From JANQUM01 sp047630355 (lineage in GTDB: Bacteria; Bacteroidota; Bacteroidia; Cytophagales; Spirosomataceae), in contig JBLHXN010000156.1 in assembly GCA_047630355.1 (NCBI GenBank), forward strand, positions 1 to 7,385: 7,385 nucleotides of DNA, in the 5' to 3' direction. Under the pieces are notes generated by a model. The model was not told the DNA's origin. It made no database searches and saw only the letters and a list, made by a program, of their open reading frames with translations. Positions 1 to 5,910 of this stretch are shown here, in pieces. The translations under genes and the position numbers were made by a program. Each line of letters opens with the position of its first letter. Positions within the stretch are counted from its first letter, which is position 1.

Positions 1-350
1 TTGGGCAAGTTGATTGTCTCACCTCTCCAAAGGCAAGCGTTGGTTTTATTGTCAAGTATCATTACTTGAATTTTCTTGTCTTTTTTATTTAACTCCTCAC
101 CTACAGCGTAGCGATAGTACACTTTCAAATCAGCTTCAAACGGACTTTTATAAAATCCGTTTTCATCCATTGTGTATTCTATTGTAGTTTTAATGCATTC
201 GTCTTTTACATCATTACTTTGATTCAGAACTTTGTAAGTCAACAACGCTTGCTCTTTCGGTTGTACCCCTTCATGCGTAGCACGCATCATTGGTCTTTGA
301 CACGCAGAAAACATTCCACACAGTAGTACTATTCCTATAATCTTTCTCAT
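1..350 (-). CDS. Small lipoprotein of unknown function, N-terminal part (cut at left edge)
   Basis: The frame is open from an ATG at 350-348 to the window edge, giving 116 residues with no stop, so the C-terminus lies outside. The N-terminus MRKIIGIVLLCGMFSAC is a lipoprotein signal peptide: two basic residues, a hydrophobic core and a lipobox FSAC with Cys17 as the predicted lipidated residue. The residues after the cysteine (QRPMMR) lack the acidic run that acts as a surface-export signal in some Bacteroidota, so a periplasm-facing position is the simpler guess. The mature part is polar and contains Cys50 and Cys107, the latter in NACLWRGE. I do not recognise the family. The start is supported by an SD-like AGGA about six bases upstream and by a -7 promoter element at 382-389. 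It follows hslU in the same direction, but a terminator separates them, so it is probably its own unit. Confidence 0.8.
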   Translation of the reverse strand, partial: MRKIIGIVLLCGMFSACQRPMMRATHEGVQPKEQALLTYKVLNQSNDVKDECIKTTIEYTMDENGFYKSPFEADLKVYYRYAVGEELNKKDKKIQVMILDNKTNACLWRGETINLP

Positions 351-381
351 ATCATTCCTTTCTTACATTACCTTAATATTA

Positions 382-389
382 CAAATATA
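382..389 (-). promoter_or_regulatory. Probable promoter (-7 element) of the 1-350 lipoprotein gene
   Basis: On the minus strand this reads TATATTTG, an exact match to the Bacteroidota -7 consensus TAnnTTTG. It lies about 32 bases before the ATG at 350, which would give a leader of roughly 25 bases. No clear -33 TTTG is visible at the expected distance, so the call rests on the -7 box and its position between the hslU terminator and the start codon. Confidence 0.5.
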
Positions 390-467
390 TATCATTTGTT
401 AACATTAAGATAATACTGGGATAATATTTATTTAAAATTTATTACAGATCAAACGAAGTTAAGTACA

Positions 468-503
468 AAAAAAGGCACTTAACCGAAGTCAAATGCCTTT
501 TTT
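468..503 (-). terminator. Intrinsic terminator after hslU
   Basis: Perfect inverted repeat: AAAAAAGGCA at 468-477 and TGCCTTTTTT at 494-503, with a 16-base loop. A small secondary pairing ACTT/AAGT lies inside the loop. Read in the hslU direction, the GGCA/TGCC stem is followed by a run of U, the form of a rho-independent terminator. It begins 18 bases past the hslU stop codon. The A and T runs flank it on both sides, so it could work in either direction, but no plus-strand gene ends here. Confidence 0.85.
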
Positions 504-521
504 AGAGTTTCAATTATTCCA

Positions 522-1904
522 TTACAATATATACTGACTCAAATCACGATTTTTAACTAATCCTGAGAGCCTATCTTCTACCATTTCTTTATCCACATTC
601 ACTTCCGAGCCCGGCGTAATAGTTTCAGGAATATCAAAAAGTACGTCGTTTAACAAGTGGCTGATAACCGTTTGTAAACGTCGAGCTCCGATATTTTCAA
701 CTTCCGCATTTGCTTCAAATGCAATCTTAGCCAACGCTAATAAAGCATCATCAGTAAACGTCAACTTTACGCCCTCAGAAGCTAACATCGCTTCATACTG
801 CTTCGTCAAAGCGTTACGGGGAGTTTTCAAAATCTGATAGAAATTTTCTTCGGTGAGCGTTTCTAACTCTACACGAATTGGAAAACGTCCTTGCAATTCA
901 GGAATCAGATCAGAGGGCTTTGCAACGTGAAACGCCCCGGCAGCAATAAACAAAACGTGATCAGTTCTCAGACTACCATACTTAGTTTGCACCGTTGAGC
1001 CTTCCACAATCGGAAGTAAATCACGCTGTACACCTTCACGGCTTACATCAGGCCCGCCGCCGCCTTTGCTGCTTGAAGCAGCTACTTTATCAATCTCATC
1101 AATAAAGATAATTCCCATATTTTCCGCTTTGCGGATGGCTTCCTCTTTTACCTCGTCCATATCAATCATCTTAGATGATTCTTCTTCGAGTAGGATTTTG
1201 CGGGCTTCGGCGATAGAAACTTTACGCTTCTTGTTTCGCTTGGGCATCATATTTCCGATCATTTCCTGAATGTTCATCATTGACATATCGTCAATCGGGC
1301 CACCCATTACGCCAATATTCGGACTACCATTTGCCGACACGTCGATTTCAATGCGGCGTTCGTCCAAATCACCATTTTTAAGTTTTGTGCGGAAATTATT
1401 ACGCGTTGCTTCGTTAATTTCTACTTCGCCAGATTTTTCGGTTTCAAAACCAAGGTTTTCTTTTTTAGTAGACTTTACGGGAGGAATTAGAATATCGAGC
1501 AATTGCTCTTCTACGATTTCCGCCGCTTTTTCTTTGACCAATGCTTTTTTCGCCGTTGCCACCATATTCACAGATTGCTCAGCAAGATCACGCACCATAC
1601 TTTCTACGTCACGTCCTACGTAACCCACTTCGGTAAACTTTGAAGCCTCTACTTTTGTAAACGGTGCGTCCGCAATTTTGGCAAGACGGCGGGCTATTTC
1701 TGTTTTACCAACGCCCGTTGAGCCAATCATTAATATATTGTTCGGCACAATTTCGGCCTGCATTTCTTTGGGGGCGTTCATTCGCCGCCAGCGGTTACGC
1801 AACGCAATCGCTACGTTTTTCTTGGCATCAGTTTGACCAATGATGTATTTATCAAGTTCGGCAACAATTTGCCGTGGTGTCAGGTTTTCTAAGTTTTCTG
1901 TCAT
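522..1904 (-). CDS. hslU: HslU, ATPase subunit of the HslUV (ClpYQ) protease
   Basis: HslU is a cytosolic AAA+ unfoldase that forms hexameric rings, unfolds substrates and threads them into the HslV peptidase. The 460-residue protein is slightly longer than E. coli HslU (443). Visible elements in order: N-terminal TPRQIVAELDKYIIGQ (9-24); Walker A GSTGVGKT (61-68); pore loop GYVG (94-97), which grips substrate; a charged I-domain (about 108-245) with a Gly/Met-rich stretch near 198-220; Walker B IIFIDEID (265-272); arginine-finger segment ELQGR (Arg340); sensor-2 motif NIGARRL (405-411); and a C-terminus DLSQYIL like the tail that docks into HslV pockets. All catalytic elements are present, so it should be functional. 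The second Walker A residue is Ser where E. coli has Pro. The ATG at 1904 fits the family N-terminus; no Shine-Dalgarno is obvious. hslV is not adjacent, unlike in the E. coli hslVU operon. Only a weak -7-like TTATTTTG (minus strand, 1956-1963) is seen upstream. Confidence 0.97.
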   Translation of the reverse strand: MTENLENLTPRQIVAELDKYIIGQTDAKKNVAIALRNRWRRMNAPKEMQAEIVPNNILMIGSTGVGKTEIARRLAKIADAPFTKVEASKFTEVGYVGRDVESMVRDLAEQSVNMVATAKKALVKEKAAEIVEEQLLDILIPPVKSTKKENLGFETEKSGEVEINEATRNNFRTKLKNGDLDERRIEIDVSANGSPNIGVMGGPIDDMSMMNIQEMIGNMMPKRNKKRKVSIAEARKILLEEESSKMIDMDEVKEEAIRKAENMGIIFIDEIDKVAASSSKGGGGPDVSREGVQRDLLPIVEGSTVQTKYGSLRTDHVLFIAAGAFHVAKPSDLIPELQGRFPIRVELETLTEENFYQILKTPRNALTKQYEAMLASEGVKLTFTDDALLALAKIAFEANAEVENIGARRLQTVISHLLNDVLFDIPETITPGSEVNVDKEMVEDRLSGLVKNRDLSQYIL

Positions 1905-2089
1905 TCAATCAATAATTTGTGGACTCGCTCTGTTGTGTAATTAGACGAAAATAAACAAAATAAAAAGTAGTTATAATTCAGTTGATTAAAGTAACGTACA
2001 ATTCGTACTTCGTGAATCTAAAGTCGTCATTTTACTTAGCTTTCAGGGTAATTAACAAGCGTTCCCCCTATAAAGTTGATACATTTCCG

Positions 2090-2097
2090 TATTTTTG
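2090..2097 (+). promoter_or_regulatory. Probable promoter (-7 element) of the Uma2-family gene
   Basis: TATTTTTG matches TAnnTTTG exactly and lies 24 bases before the ATG at 2122. The expected -33 TTTG is not clear; the nearest TTG (2076-2078) is too close. This element helps decide the start of the next gene: a possible upstream TTG start at 2095 falls inside the promoter and so cannot be the true start if this promoter is used. Confidence 0.5.
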
Positions 2098-2121
2098 TTT
2101 AGAAACGAATTTCACAAAACT

Positions 2122-2736
2122 ATGCAGTACGTACTGAGCATTCCCGAAAAATTAGGCAGATATACCGACGATGAGCTTTTCGAGCTTTGCTCTGCCAATC
2201 CTGATTTACGTATCGAACGTAATGCCAACTATGAATTAATCTTTATGTCACCAACCGGATTTGTCACAAGTACTTATAATTCAGAATTAGTTATAGCTTT
2301 AGGAGTATGGAACAAACAACGTAAGAGTGGACTTGTTTCGGACTCAAACGGCGGCTATATTCTGCCAAACGGAGCTATGCGAGCACCTGATGTAGCTTGG
2401 ATAAGCCGTGAGAAGTTAAGCCATATTTCAAAGGAGGCACAGAAAAAGTTTCTCCCCGCCTGTCCCGAATTCATTATAGAATTGCGTTCTGAAACTGACA
2501 AATTGAAAGAACTTAAAGCCAAGATGGAAGAGTGGATTACAAACGGTACCCAATTAGGCTGGCTGATTGACCCGAAGAAAAAGCAAACGCACGTTTATCA
2601 ACCCAATACCGAAGTTGAAATCTATGATTTCGACGCAAATGTAACGGGTAAAAATGTCCTGAAAGGCTTTACCGTGAACCTCACCGAACTCTTTGAATTA
2701 GACGAAGAAACGGACAGTAGCGAATCAGAAGTCTAA
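2122..2736 (+). CDS. Uma2 family (DUF820) putative PD-(D/E)XK endonuclease
   Basis: The 204-residue protein has the layout of the Uma2/DUF820 family, small proteins with a PD-(D/E)XK nuclease-like fold that are often present in many copies in cyanobacteria and some Bacteroidota. Visible family marks: the N-terminal helix with YTDDELFELC (14-23); a strand region with FMSPTG (41-46); GGYILPNG before the conserved APDVAWIS (88-95), where Asp90 is a likely metal ligand; PEFIIEL (115-121), with Glu120 the likely second acid; Lys residues at 128-135 and the segment EEWITNGTQLGWLIDP (136-151). The C-terminus is very acidic (DEETDSSESEV). The biological role of Uma2 proteins is not established, and no toxin, antitoxin or transposase lies next to it. 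I chose the ATG at 2122 rather than an in-frame TTG at 2095 because the latter lies in a -7 box. The lipoprotein gene starts 51 bases downstream with no terminator between, so they may share a transcript. Confidence 0.88.
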   Translation: MQYVLSIPEKLGRYTDDELFELCSANPDLRIERNANYELIFMSPTGFVTSTYNSELVIALGVWNKQRKSGLVSDSNGGYILPNGAMRAPDVAWISREKLSHISKEAQKKFLPACPEFIIELRSETDKLKELKAKMEEWITNGTQLGWLIDPKKKQTHVYQPNTEVEIYDFDANVTGKNVLKGFTVNLTELFELDEETDSSESEV

Positions 2737-2787
2737 AGAATATCGCGGTCAGGCAGACGCTATGAAAAAGCAGATCATGAAAGAACT

Positions 2788-3188
2788 ATGAAAAAGAATC
2801 TCCTGCTTCCGCTTACAGTAATTGCGTTTTTCAGTTTCGCTTTCATTGGTTGCACCACTTACAAACTCTCGCCTAAAGACACGGCGTGGAATCCTTACGA
2901 AGATGGCGAACAGTTTACCTTTTTCTCAGACAAAGGAAGCGGGCGAACTTTCAAAACCTCAAAATTGAGAAATCGAAAAACCGAACAAACGTTTATACCA
3001 GAAATCTATCGAAGTTAAAAGAGTCGTTAACGGTTTTCGCCATCGAAGAAAGGAAGGGTTCCGATGAGTTTCCGCTCCTGACGGTTTTTAAAAATTCTGA
3101 AGATGAAAGTTTTGTTTTTAGTAAATCTGCGGGTTTTGTTCGATTTTTACTAACAAATAGCGAAGTTTGGAATCTGAAACGCACTTAA
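2788..3188 (+). pseudogene. Small lipoprotein gene with a one-base frame break
   Basis: The first frame starts at ATG 2788 and encodes a lipoprotein signal peptide (MKKNLLLPLTVIAFFSFAF, lipobox FIGC, Cys22), then TTYKLSPKDTAWNPYEDGEQ. It stops early at 3016-3018 after an unconvincing Arg-rich tail. A second frame, open from before 2964 to TAA 3186-3188, has credible coding content, including LTVFAIEERKGSDEFPLL and the ending SKSAGFVRF...SEVWNLKRT. Adding one A to the AAAA run at 2961-2964 joins them as ...FKTSK-IEKSKN..., a continuous protein of 133 residues. From memory, small Bacteroidota lipoproteins with W-x-PY near the start and a K-S-x-G-[YF]-V-R-F...W-x-L ending form a recurrent family, which supports a single gene. 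The break could be a real mutation, a sequencing error, or slippage on the A run. Function unknown; predicted to be outer-membrane anchored. Confidence 0.7.
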
Positions 3189-3248
3189 ATTCATGAGTCC
3201 ATCTCTTCAACTTCGCCCGAACAAAATAACGTACTGGCCAGCCAGAAA

Positions 3249-3356
3249 ATGGATAAATCTGAATGCAAAAAAGAGTGGAAACGCTACTTAAAAGCGACTC
3301 TAATTACCGTTGGGGTACTGGCTGGTTTTCTCCTGATAGCAAATTTATTAGGATAG
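3249..3356 (+). CDS. Possible 35-residue single-pass membrane protein
   Basis: A short frame from ATG 3249 to TAG 3354-3356 encodes a highly charged N-terminus (MDKSECKKEWKRYLK) followed by an uninterrupted hydrophobic segment (ATLITVGVLAGFLLIANLLG, residues 16-35) that ends the protein. The charge layout predicts a helix with the basic N-terminus in the cytoplasm. The codons look like those of the neighbouring genes. It lies in the same frame as the end of the lipoprotein gene, separated by its TAA and 60 bases with no other start, so it could be co-transcribed with it. No clear Shine-Dalgarno or separate promoter is visible. It could also be a chance frame or a remnant of a longer gene. An overlapping frame starting at 3263 in another register looks less protein-like. 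Confidence 0.42.
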   Translation: MDKSECKKEWKRYLKATLITVGVLAGFLLIANLLG

Positions 3357-3393
3357 TTCCTGCCCCACCAATACTTTATTCGCCTCAATTTGT

Positions 3394-3401
3394 TATTTTT
3401 G
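3394..3401 (+). promoter_or_regulatory. Probable promoter (-7 element) of glyA
   Basis: TATTTTTG is an exact match to TAnnTTTG, 64 bases before the glyA ATG. Transcription would start near 3407, giving a leader of about 60 bases that contains the hairpin at 3411-3439. A TTTA at about the right distance upstream is only a weak -33 candidate. Confidence 0.5.
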
Positions 3402-3410
3402 CGAAAAACA

Positions 3411-3439
3411 AAAATCAAAAACACGAGGTTTCTGATTTT
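3411..3439 (+). promoter_or_regulatory. Stem-loop in the glyA leader
   Basis: AAAATCAAAAAC (3411-3422) and GTTTCTGATTTT (3428-3439) pair over 11 of 12 positions around the five-base loop ACGAG. It falls at the very start of the predicted glyA transcript and ends 26 bases before the ATG. The stem is AT-rich, so it is not a strong terminator, although a T-rich stretch follows. A role in mRNA stability or leader regulation is possible but is inference. It does not match any riboswitch class I can recognise at this length. Confidence 0.4.
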
Positions 3440-3465
3440 AATTCTTAATCTTCAAATAGCTCAAC

Positions 3466-4758
3466 ATGTCCGTTTTAACAGCAACTCGTAGAGATACCCA
3501 AATTTTCGATTTAATCAATCAGGAACACAAACGCCAACTTCACGGCATCGAACTCATTGCCTCCGAAAACTTCGTTTCGGAACAAGTTATGGAAGCCGCC
3601 GGAAGTGTATTGACCAATAAATACGCCGAAGGTTTACCAGGAAAGCGTTATTACGGCGGTTGCGAGGTAGTGGACGTGATTGAGCAACTTGCCATCGACC
3701 GATTAAAGGAGCTTTTCAAACTCACGTGGGCAAACGTCCAGCCGCATTCTGGTGCTCAGGCAAACATGGCAGTATTTTTGGCTTGCCTGAATCCTGGCGA
3801 CAAAATATTGGGCTTTGATCTTTCACACGGCGGCCACTTATCTCACGGCTCACCCGTAAATATTTCGGGAAAATACTTCAAGCCTTTTTTCTACGGAGTT
3901 GAAAAAGAAACCGGGTTAATAAACTGGGATAAAGTTGAAGAAACAGCTTTACAGGAAAAGCCAAAAATGATTATTTGCGGAGCGTCCGCTTATTCCCGCG
4001 ATTGGGACTACGAACGTTTACGCAGCATTGCCGATAAAATTGACGCTATTCTTTTGGCAGATATTTCACACCCTTCTGGACTTATCGCCAAAGGTTTGTT
4101 GAACGATCCGTTCGACCATTGCCATATTGTAACCACCACAACGCACAAAACCCTTCGCGGAACCCGTGGCGGCGTTATTATGATGCGAAACGATTTTGAA
4201 AACCCTTTTGGTAAAACAACCATGAAAGGGAAAATACGAAGCATGTCTTCGTTACTTGATTCTGGTGTTTTTCCAGGAACACAAGGTGGACCTTTAGAAC
4301 ACATCATCGCCGCAAAAGCAATTGCGTTCGGCGAAGCTTTAACTCCTGAATTTGCGATTTATGCCGCCCAAATGCAGAGAAACGCCAGCATTATGGCAGA
4401 TGCTTTTGTGGAGAAAGGTTACAAAGTAATCTCGGGAGGAACGGATAACCATTCGATGCTGATTGATCTTCGTCCGAAAGGAATAAACGGACGATTAGCC
4501 GAGAACACACTTATCAAAGCGGATATTACTGTAAACAAAAACATGGTTCCTTTCGATACCGAGAAAGCCATGATCACGTCAGGAATACGAGTTGGCACTG
4601 CCGCAATGACCACCCGTGGCTTAAAAGAAGCCGATATGACACGTATCGTGGAAATGATAGATACCGTTTTGGTGAACAACGAAAACGACTCGATTATCTC
4701 AAAAGTAAAAGGAGAAATAAACGAGTGGATGTCAGAATATCCGTTGTTTCAGATGTAA
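3466..4758 (+). CDS. glyA: Serine hydroxymethyltransferase (SHMT)
   Basis: This PLP enzyme converts serine and tetrahydrofolate to glycine and 5,10-methylene-tetrahydrofolate in the cytoplasm, the main source of one-carbon units. The 430-residue length is a little above E. coli GlyA (417). Conserved features in order: GIELIASENFVS (27-38); NKYAEGLPGKRYYGGCEVVD (51-70), with the active-site Tyr and Glu of the dimer interface; PHSGAQANMAVF (93-104); SHGGHLSHGS (120-129), with the His that stacks on PLP; DISHPSGLIAKG (199-210), whose Asp contacts the pyridine nitrogen; TTTTHKTLRGTRGG (223-236), where Lys228 is the Schiff-base lysine; and GIRVGTAAMTTRG (373-385), whose Arg binds the substrate carboxylate. 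GTRGG stands where E. coli has GPRGG. The ATG at 3466 gives the normal family N-terminus. It appears to be a single-gene unit with a promoter at 3394, a leader hairpin and a terminator at 4786. Confidence 0.98.
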   Translation: MSVLTATRRDTQIFDLINQEHKRQLHGIELIASENFVSEQVMEAAGSVLTNKYAEGLPGKRYYGGCEVVDVIEQLAIDRLKELFKLTWANVQPHSGAQANMAVFLACLNPGDKILGFDLSHGGHLSHGSPVNISGKYFKPFFYGVEKETGLINWDKVEETALQEKPKMIICGASAYSRDWDYERLRSIADKIDAILLADISHPSGLIAKGLLNDPFDHCHIVTTTTHKTLRGTRGGVIMMRNDFENPFGKTTMKGKIRSMSSLLDSGVFPGTQGGPLEHIIAAKAIAFGEALTPEFAIYAAQMQRNASIMADAFVEKGYKVISGGTDNHSMLIDLRPKGINGRLAENTLIKADITVNKNMVPFDTEKAMITSGIRVGTAAMTTRGLKEADMTRIVEMIDTVLVNNENDSIISKVKGEINEWMSEYPLFQM

Positions 4759-4785
4759 TTCCGCCGTACTCATTTAATATTTCAG

Positions 4786-4829
4786 AAGCCGATGATTTTC
4801 AGTTTTAAACTGTAATTATCGGCTTTTTT
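4786..4829 (+). terminator. Intrinsic terminator after glyA
   Basis: AAGCCGAT (4786-4793) pairs with ATCGGCTT (4818-4825), followed by a T run to 4829. Inside it a second perfect pairing, CAGTT (4800-4804) with AACTG (4808-4812), extends the structure above an internal loop. It begins 27 bases after the glyA stop and ends 5 bases before the stop of the convergent DUF2752 gene, so it may serve both, though the U run is much better in the glyA direction. Confidence 0.82.
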
Positions 4830-4834
4830 GAAAC

Positions 4835-5218
4835 TTACCCTGCCTTCAACCATTCCAACGCTTCAATCGGTAGATTTCTTACTATCCAAAACGTTACTGC
4901 AACTGCACAAGTCATCCACAAAAATCTGGAAGTGAAATACTTTTTCTTCTCGAAAAAGAAAGCGTTCAAAATTACAAATCCTATAACCGGACTTCCTGCC
5001 ATCATCAACAGGTTATGGTCAATTGCGTCGGCAAAACGTAAGTGAAGTAAATCATGCAACGCCCGTTGACCGCCGCAACCCGGACAATCAAAACCAGTAA
5101 ATTTCTTAAAGTAACACGAGGGGAAAACTGAAAAATTCGTTGGATCAAAAAAGTAGAATACCAACAGCATTCCAATAAATAATCCGGTGACTAAGATGTT
5201 TAGCTGCTGTCTCTTCAT
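4835..5218 (-). CDS. DUF2752 family small membrane protein
   Basis: This 127-residue protein has the hallmark of DUF2752: a first transmembrane segment (about 7-23), then PSCYFKKFTGFDCPGCGGQR (33-52), in which Cys35, Cys45 and Cys48 and the GGxR motif are the conserved core. ADAIDHN (63-69) leads into a second hydrophobic segment (about 70-89), and a third lies at about 98-113. The family sits in the cytoplasmic membrane; its function is unknown, and the cysteine cluster suggests metal binding or a redox link, which is inference. It starts 8 bases after the stop of the RDD gene, so the two are very likely one operon with coupled translation. No Shine-Dalgarno is visible. It faces glyA tail to tail. 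Confidence 0.88.
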   Translation of the reverse strand: MKRQQLNILVTGLFIGMLLVFYFFDPTNFSVFPSCYFKKFTGFDCPGCGGQRALHDLLHLRFADAIDHNLLMMAGSPVIGFVILNAFFFEKKKYFTSRFLWMTCAVAVTFWIVRNLPIEALEWLKAG

Positions 5219-5226
5219 TTGGATGT

Positions 5227-5724
5227 CTAAGATTTTACCACATAAGTATTTGCCAATAAATCGTGTAAACCTTTTTCATCCGCACGGAACAGGATTAACA
5301 GATACCCGATGCAGCAAAGCAACGAAGATAGTATTTTTGCCACAACTCTTCCCAAAGCATTTAAAAACGTAAGTCTATGACCGGAGTCAGAAACTACTTT
5401 TATGTTCATGGCTTGCTTCCCAAATGTTGCTTGTTTTTCAGAACTCTCAAAATAAGCAAAGTAAACCCAACCTACGGCAGTTGAAATTAAATTAAAGAGC
5501 ATGTAGCCACCTGCTACAAAAGCAGAGAAAATGCCCGAGGGATTATCGGTCATCTCCGGATCAACAGCCATGAAAGTCGTTCCCAATATCATTACCTGTA
5601 AGATTCCCATCGGAATTGCAACGATGAGGTAGTCAATAATAAAAGCTACCAAACGGCTACCCGCTCCGGCGAGCGTCATATTAGAAATAGGACTGTTAAG
5701 TTCAGGGTTGAAGTCTTCGAGCAT
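5227..5724 (-). CDS. RDD family membrane protein
   Basis: The 165-residue protein carries the RDD domain signature: Arg24 and Asp31 in GSRLVAFIIDYLIV in the first membrane segment (about 22-50), a second segment at about 66-91 leading into YFESSEKQATFGKQAMNIKV (91-110), then DSGHRLTFLNALGR (113-126) with the conserved second Arg, a third hydrophobic segment (about 127-146), and the C-terminal KGLHDLLANTYVV (151-163). RDD proteins are integral membrane proteins of largely unknown role; some have been linked to ion transport, which cannot be judged here. It is the first gene of a pair with the DUF2752 gene. The ATG at 5724 leaves a short polar N-terminus before the domain, a normal layout. The upstream region has no exact TAnnTTTG on this strand; an inverted repeat TTGTA(6)TACAA at 5760-5775 lies 36-51 bases before the start. 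Confidence 0.92.
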   Translation of the reverse strand: MLEDFNPELNSPISNMTLAGAGSRLVAFIIDYLIVAIPMGILQVMILGTTFMAVDPEMTDNPSGIFSAFVAGGYMLFNLISTAVGWVYFAYFESSEKQATFGKQAMNIKVVSDSGHRLTFLNALGRVVAKILSSLLCCIGYLLILFRADEKGLHDLLANTYVVKS

Positions 5725-5816
5725 CTTGTGGTTTACTTAGGTTGAAAAATGGTTTTCACTTGTAAATAAATACAAAAAAGCGAGATACGAAAACTCTTAA
5801 TTGGTAAAGTTTCGGA

Positions 5817-5844
5817 TTCGTCATCTAAAGAAACTGGTTCGTCA
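5817..5844 (+). repeat. Direct repeat TTCGTCA, two copies 21 bases apart
   Basis: TTCGTCA occurs at 5817-5823 and again at 5838-5844, exactly 21 bases start to start, or two helical turns. They lie just upstream of the -33/-7 promoter of the 5911 gene, where an activator that binds direct repeats would sit. With only seven identical bases, chance cannot be excluded. Confidence 0.3.
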
Positions 5845-5874
5845 ACAAATTTTCGGTAAACAAATCGCACCGCC

Positions 5875-5882
5875 TACTTTTG
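5875..5882 (+). promoter_or_regulatory. Probable promoter of the 5911 gene
   Basis: TACTTTTG matches the -7 consensus TAnnTTTG exactly. A -33-like TTTC (5851-5854) lies 20 bases upstream, the usual spacing, with one mismatch to TTTG. The predicted start of transcription near 5888 gives a leader of about 22 bases before ATG 5911. This is the best promoter in the window because both elements can be placed. Confidence 0.58.
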
Positions 5883-5910
5883 AATCATCAAACAAAAACA
5901 ACTTATAATT

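Noticed and set aside
1066..1623. Two plus-strand open frames antisense to hslU
   Set aside because: They lie wholly within hslU, are rich in Ser/Ile as expected for the reverse of a coding strand, and have no promoter or recognisable motif.
1981..2076. Three TAAAGT words and GTACaattcGTAC between hslU and the Uma2 gene
   Set aside because: Spacing is irregular (32 and 52 bases) and the arms are only four to six bases, which is expected by chance in AT-rich DNA.
2762..2791. Nine-codon frame MKKQIMKEL whose TGA overlaps the lipoprotein ATG
   Set aside because: The overlap suggests translational coupling, but the frame is tiny, has no Shine-Dalgarno, and is explained by a near-repeat of ATGAAAAAG just before the true start.
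2993..3184. Minus-strand open frame opposite the lipoprotein gene
   Set aside because: It is the reverse of the real second frame of the lipoprotein; Ser/Lys/Phe-rich with no motif.
3263..3448. 61-codon plus-strand frame before glyA
   Set aside because: It crosses the predicted glyA promoter and leader and overlaps the more protein-like 35-codon frame; its sequence resembles no protein pattern I recognise.
4008..4679. Two minus-strand open frames antisense to glyA
   Set aside because: They lie wholly inside a clearly functional glyA, with shadow-type composition and no family motifs.
5227..5372. Plus-strand frame starting near 5187 across the RDD/DUF2752 junction
   Set aside because: It runs antisense through two well-supported genes and has no motif or promoter.
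5760..5775. Inverted repeat TTGTA-N6-TACAA upstream of the RDD gene as an operator
   Set aside because: Five-base arms in AT-rich sequence are too short to call; it is mentioned only in the RDD entry.
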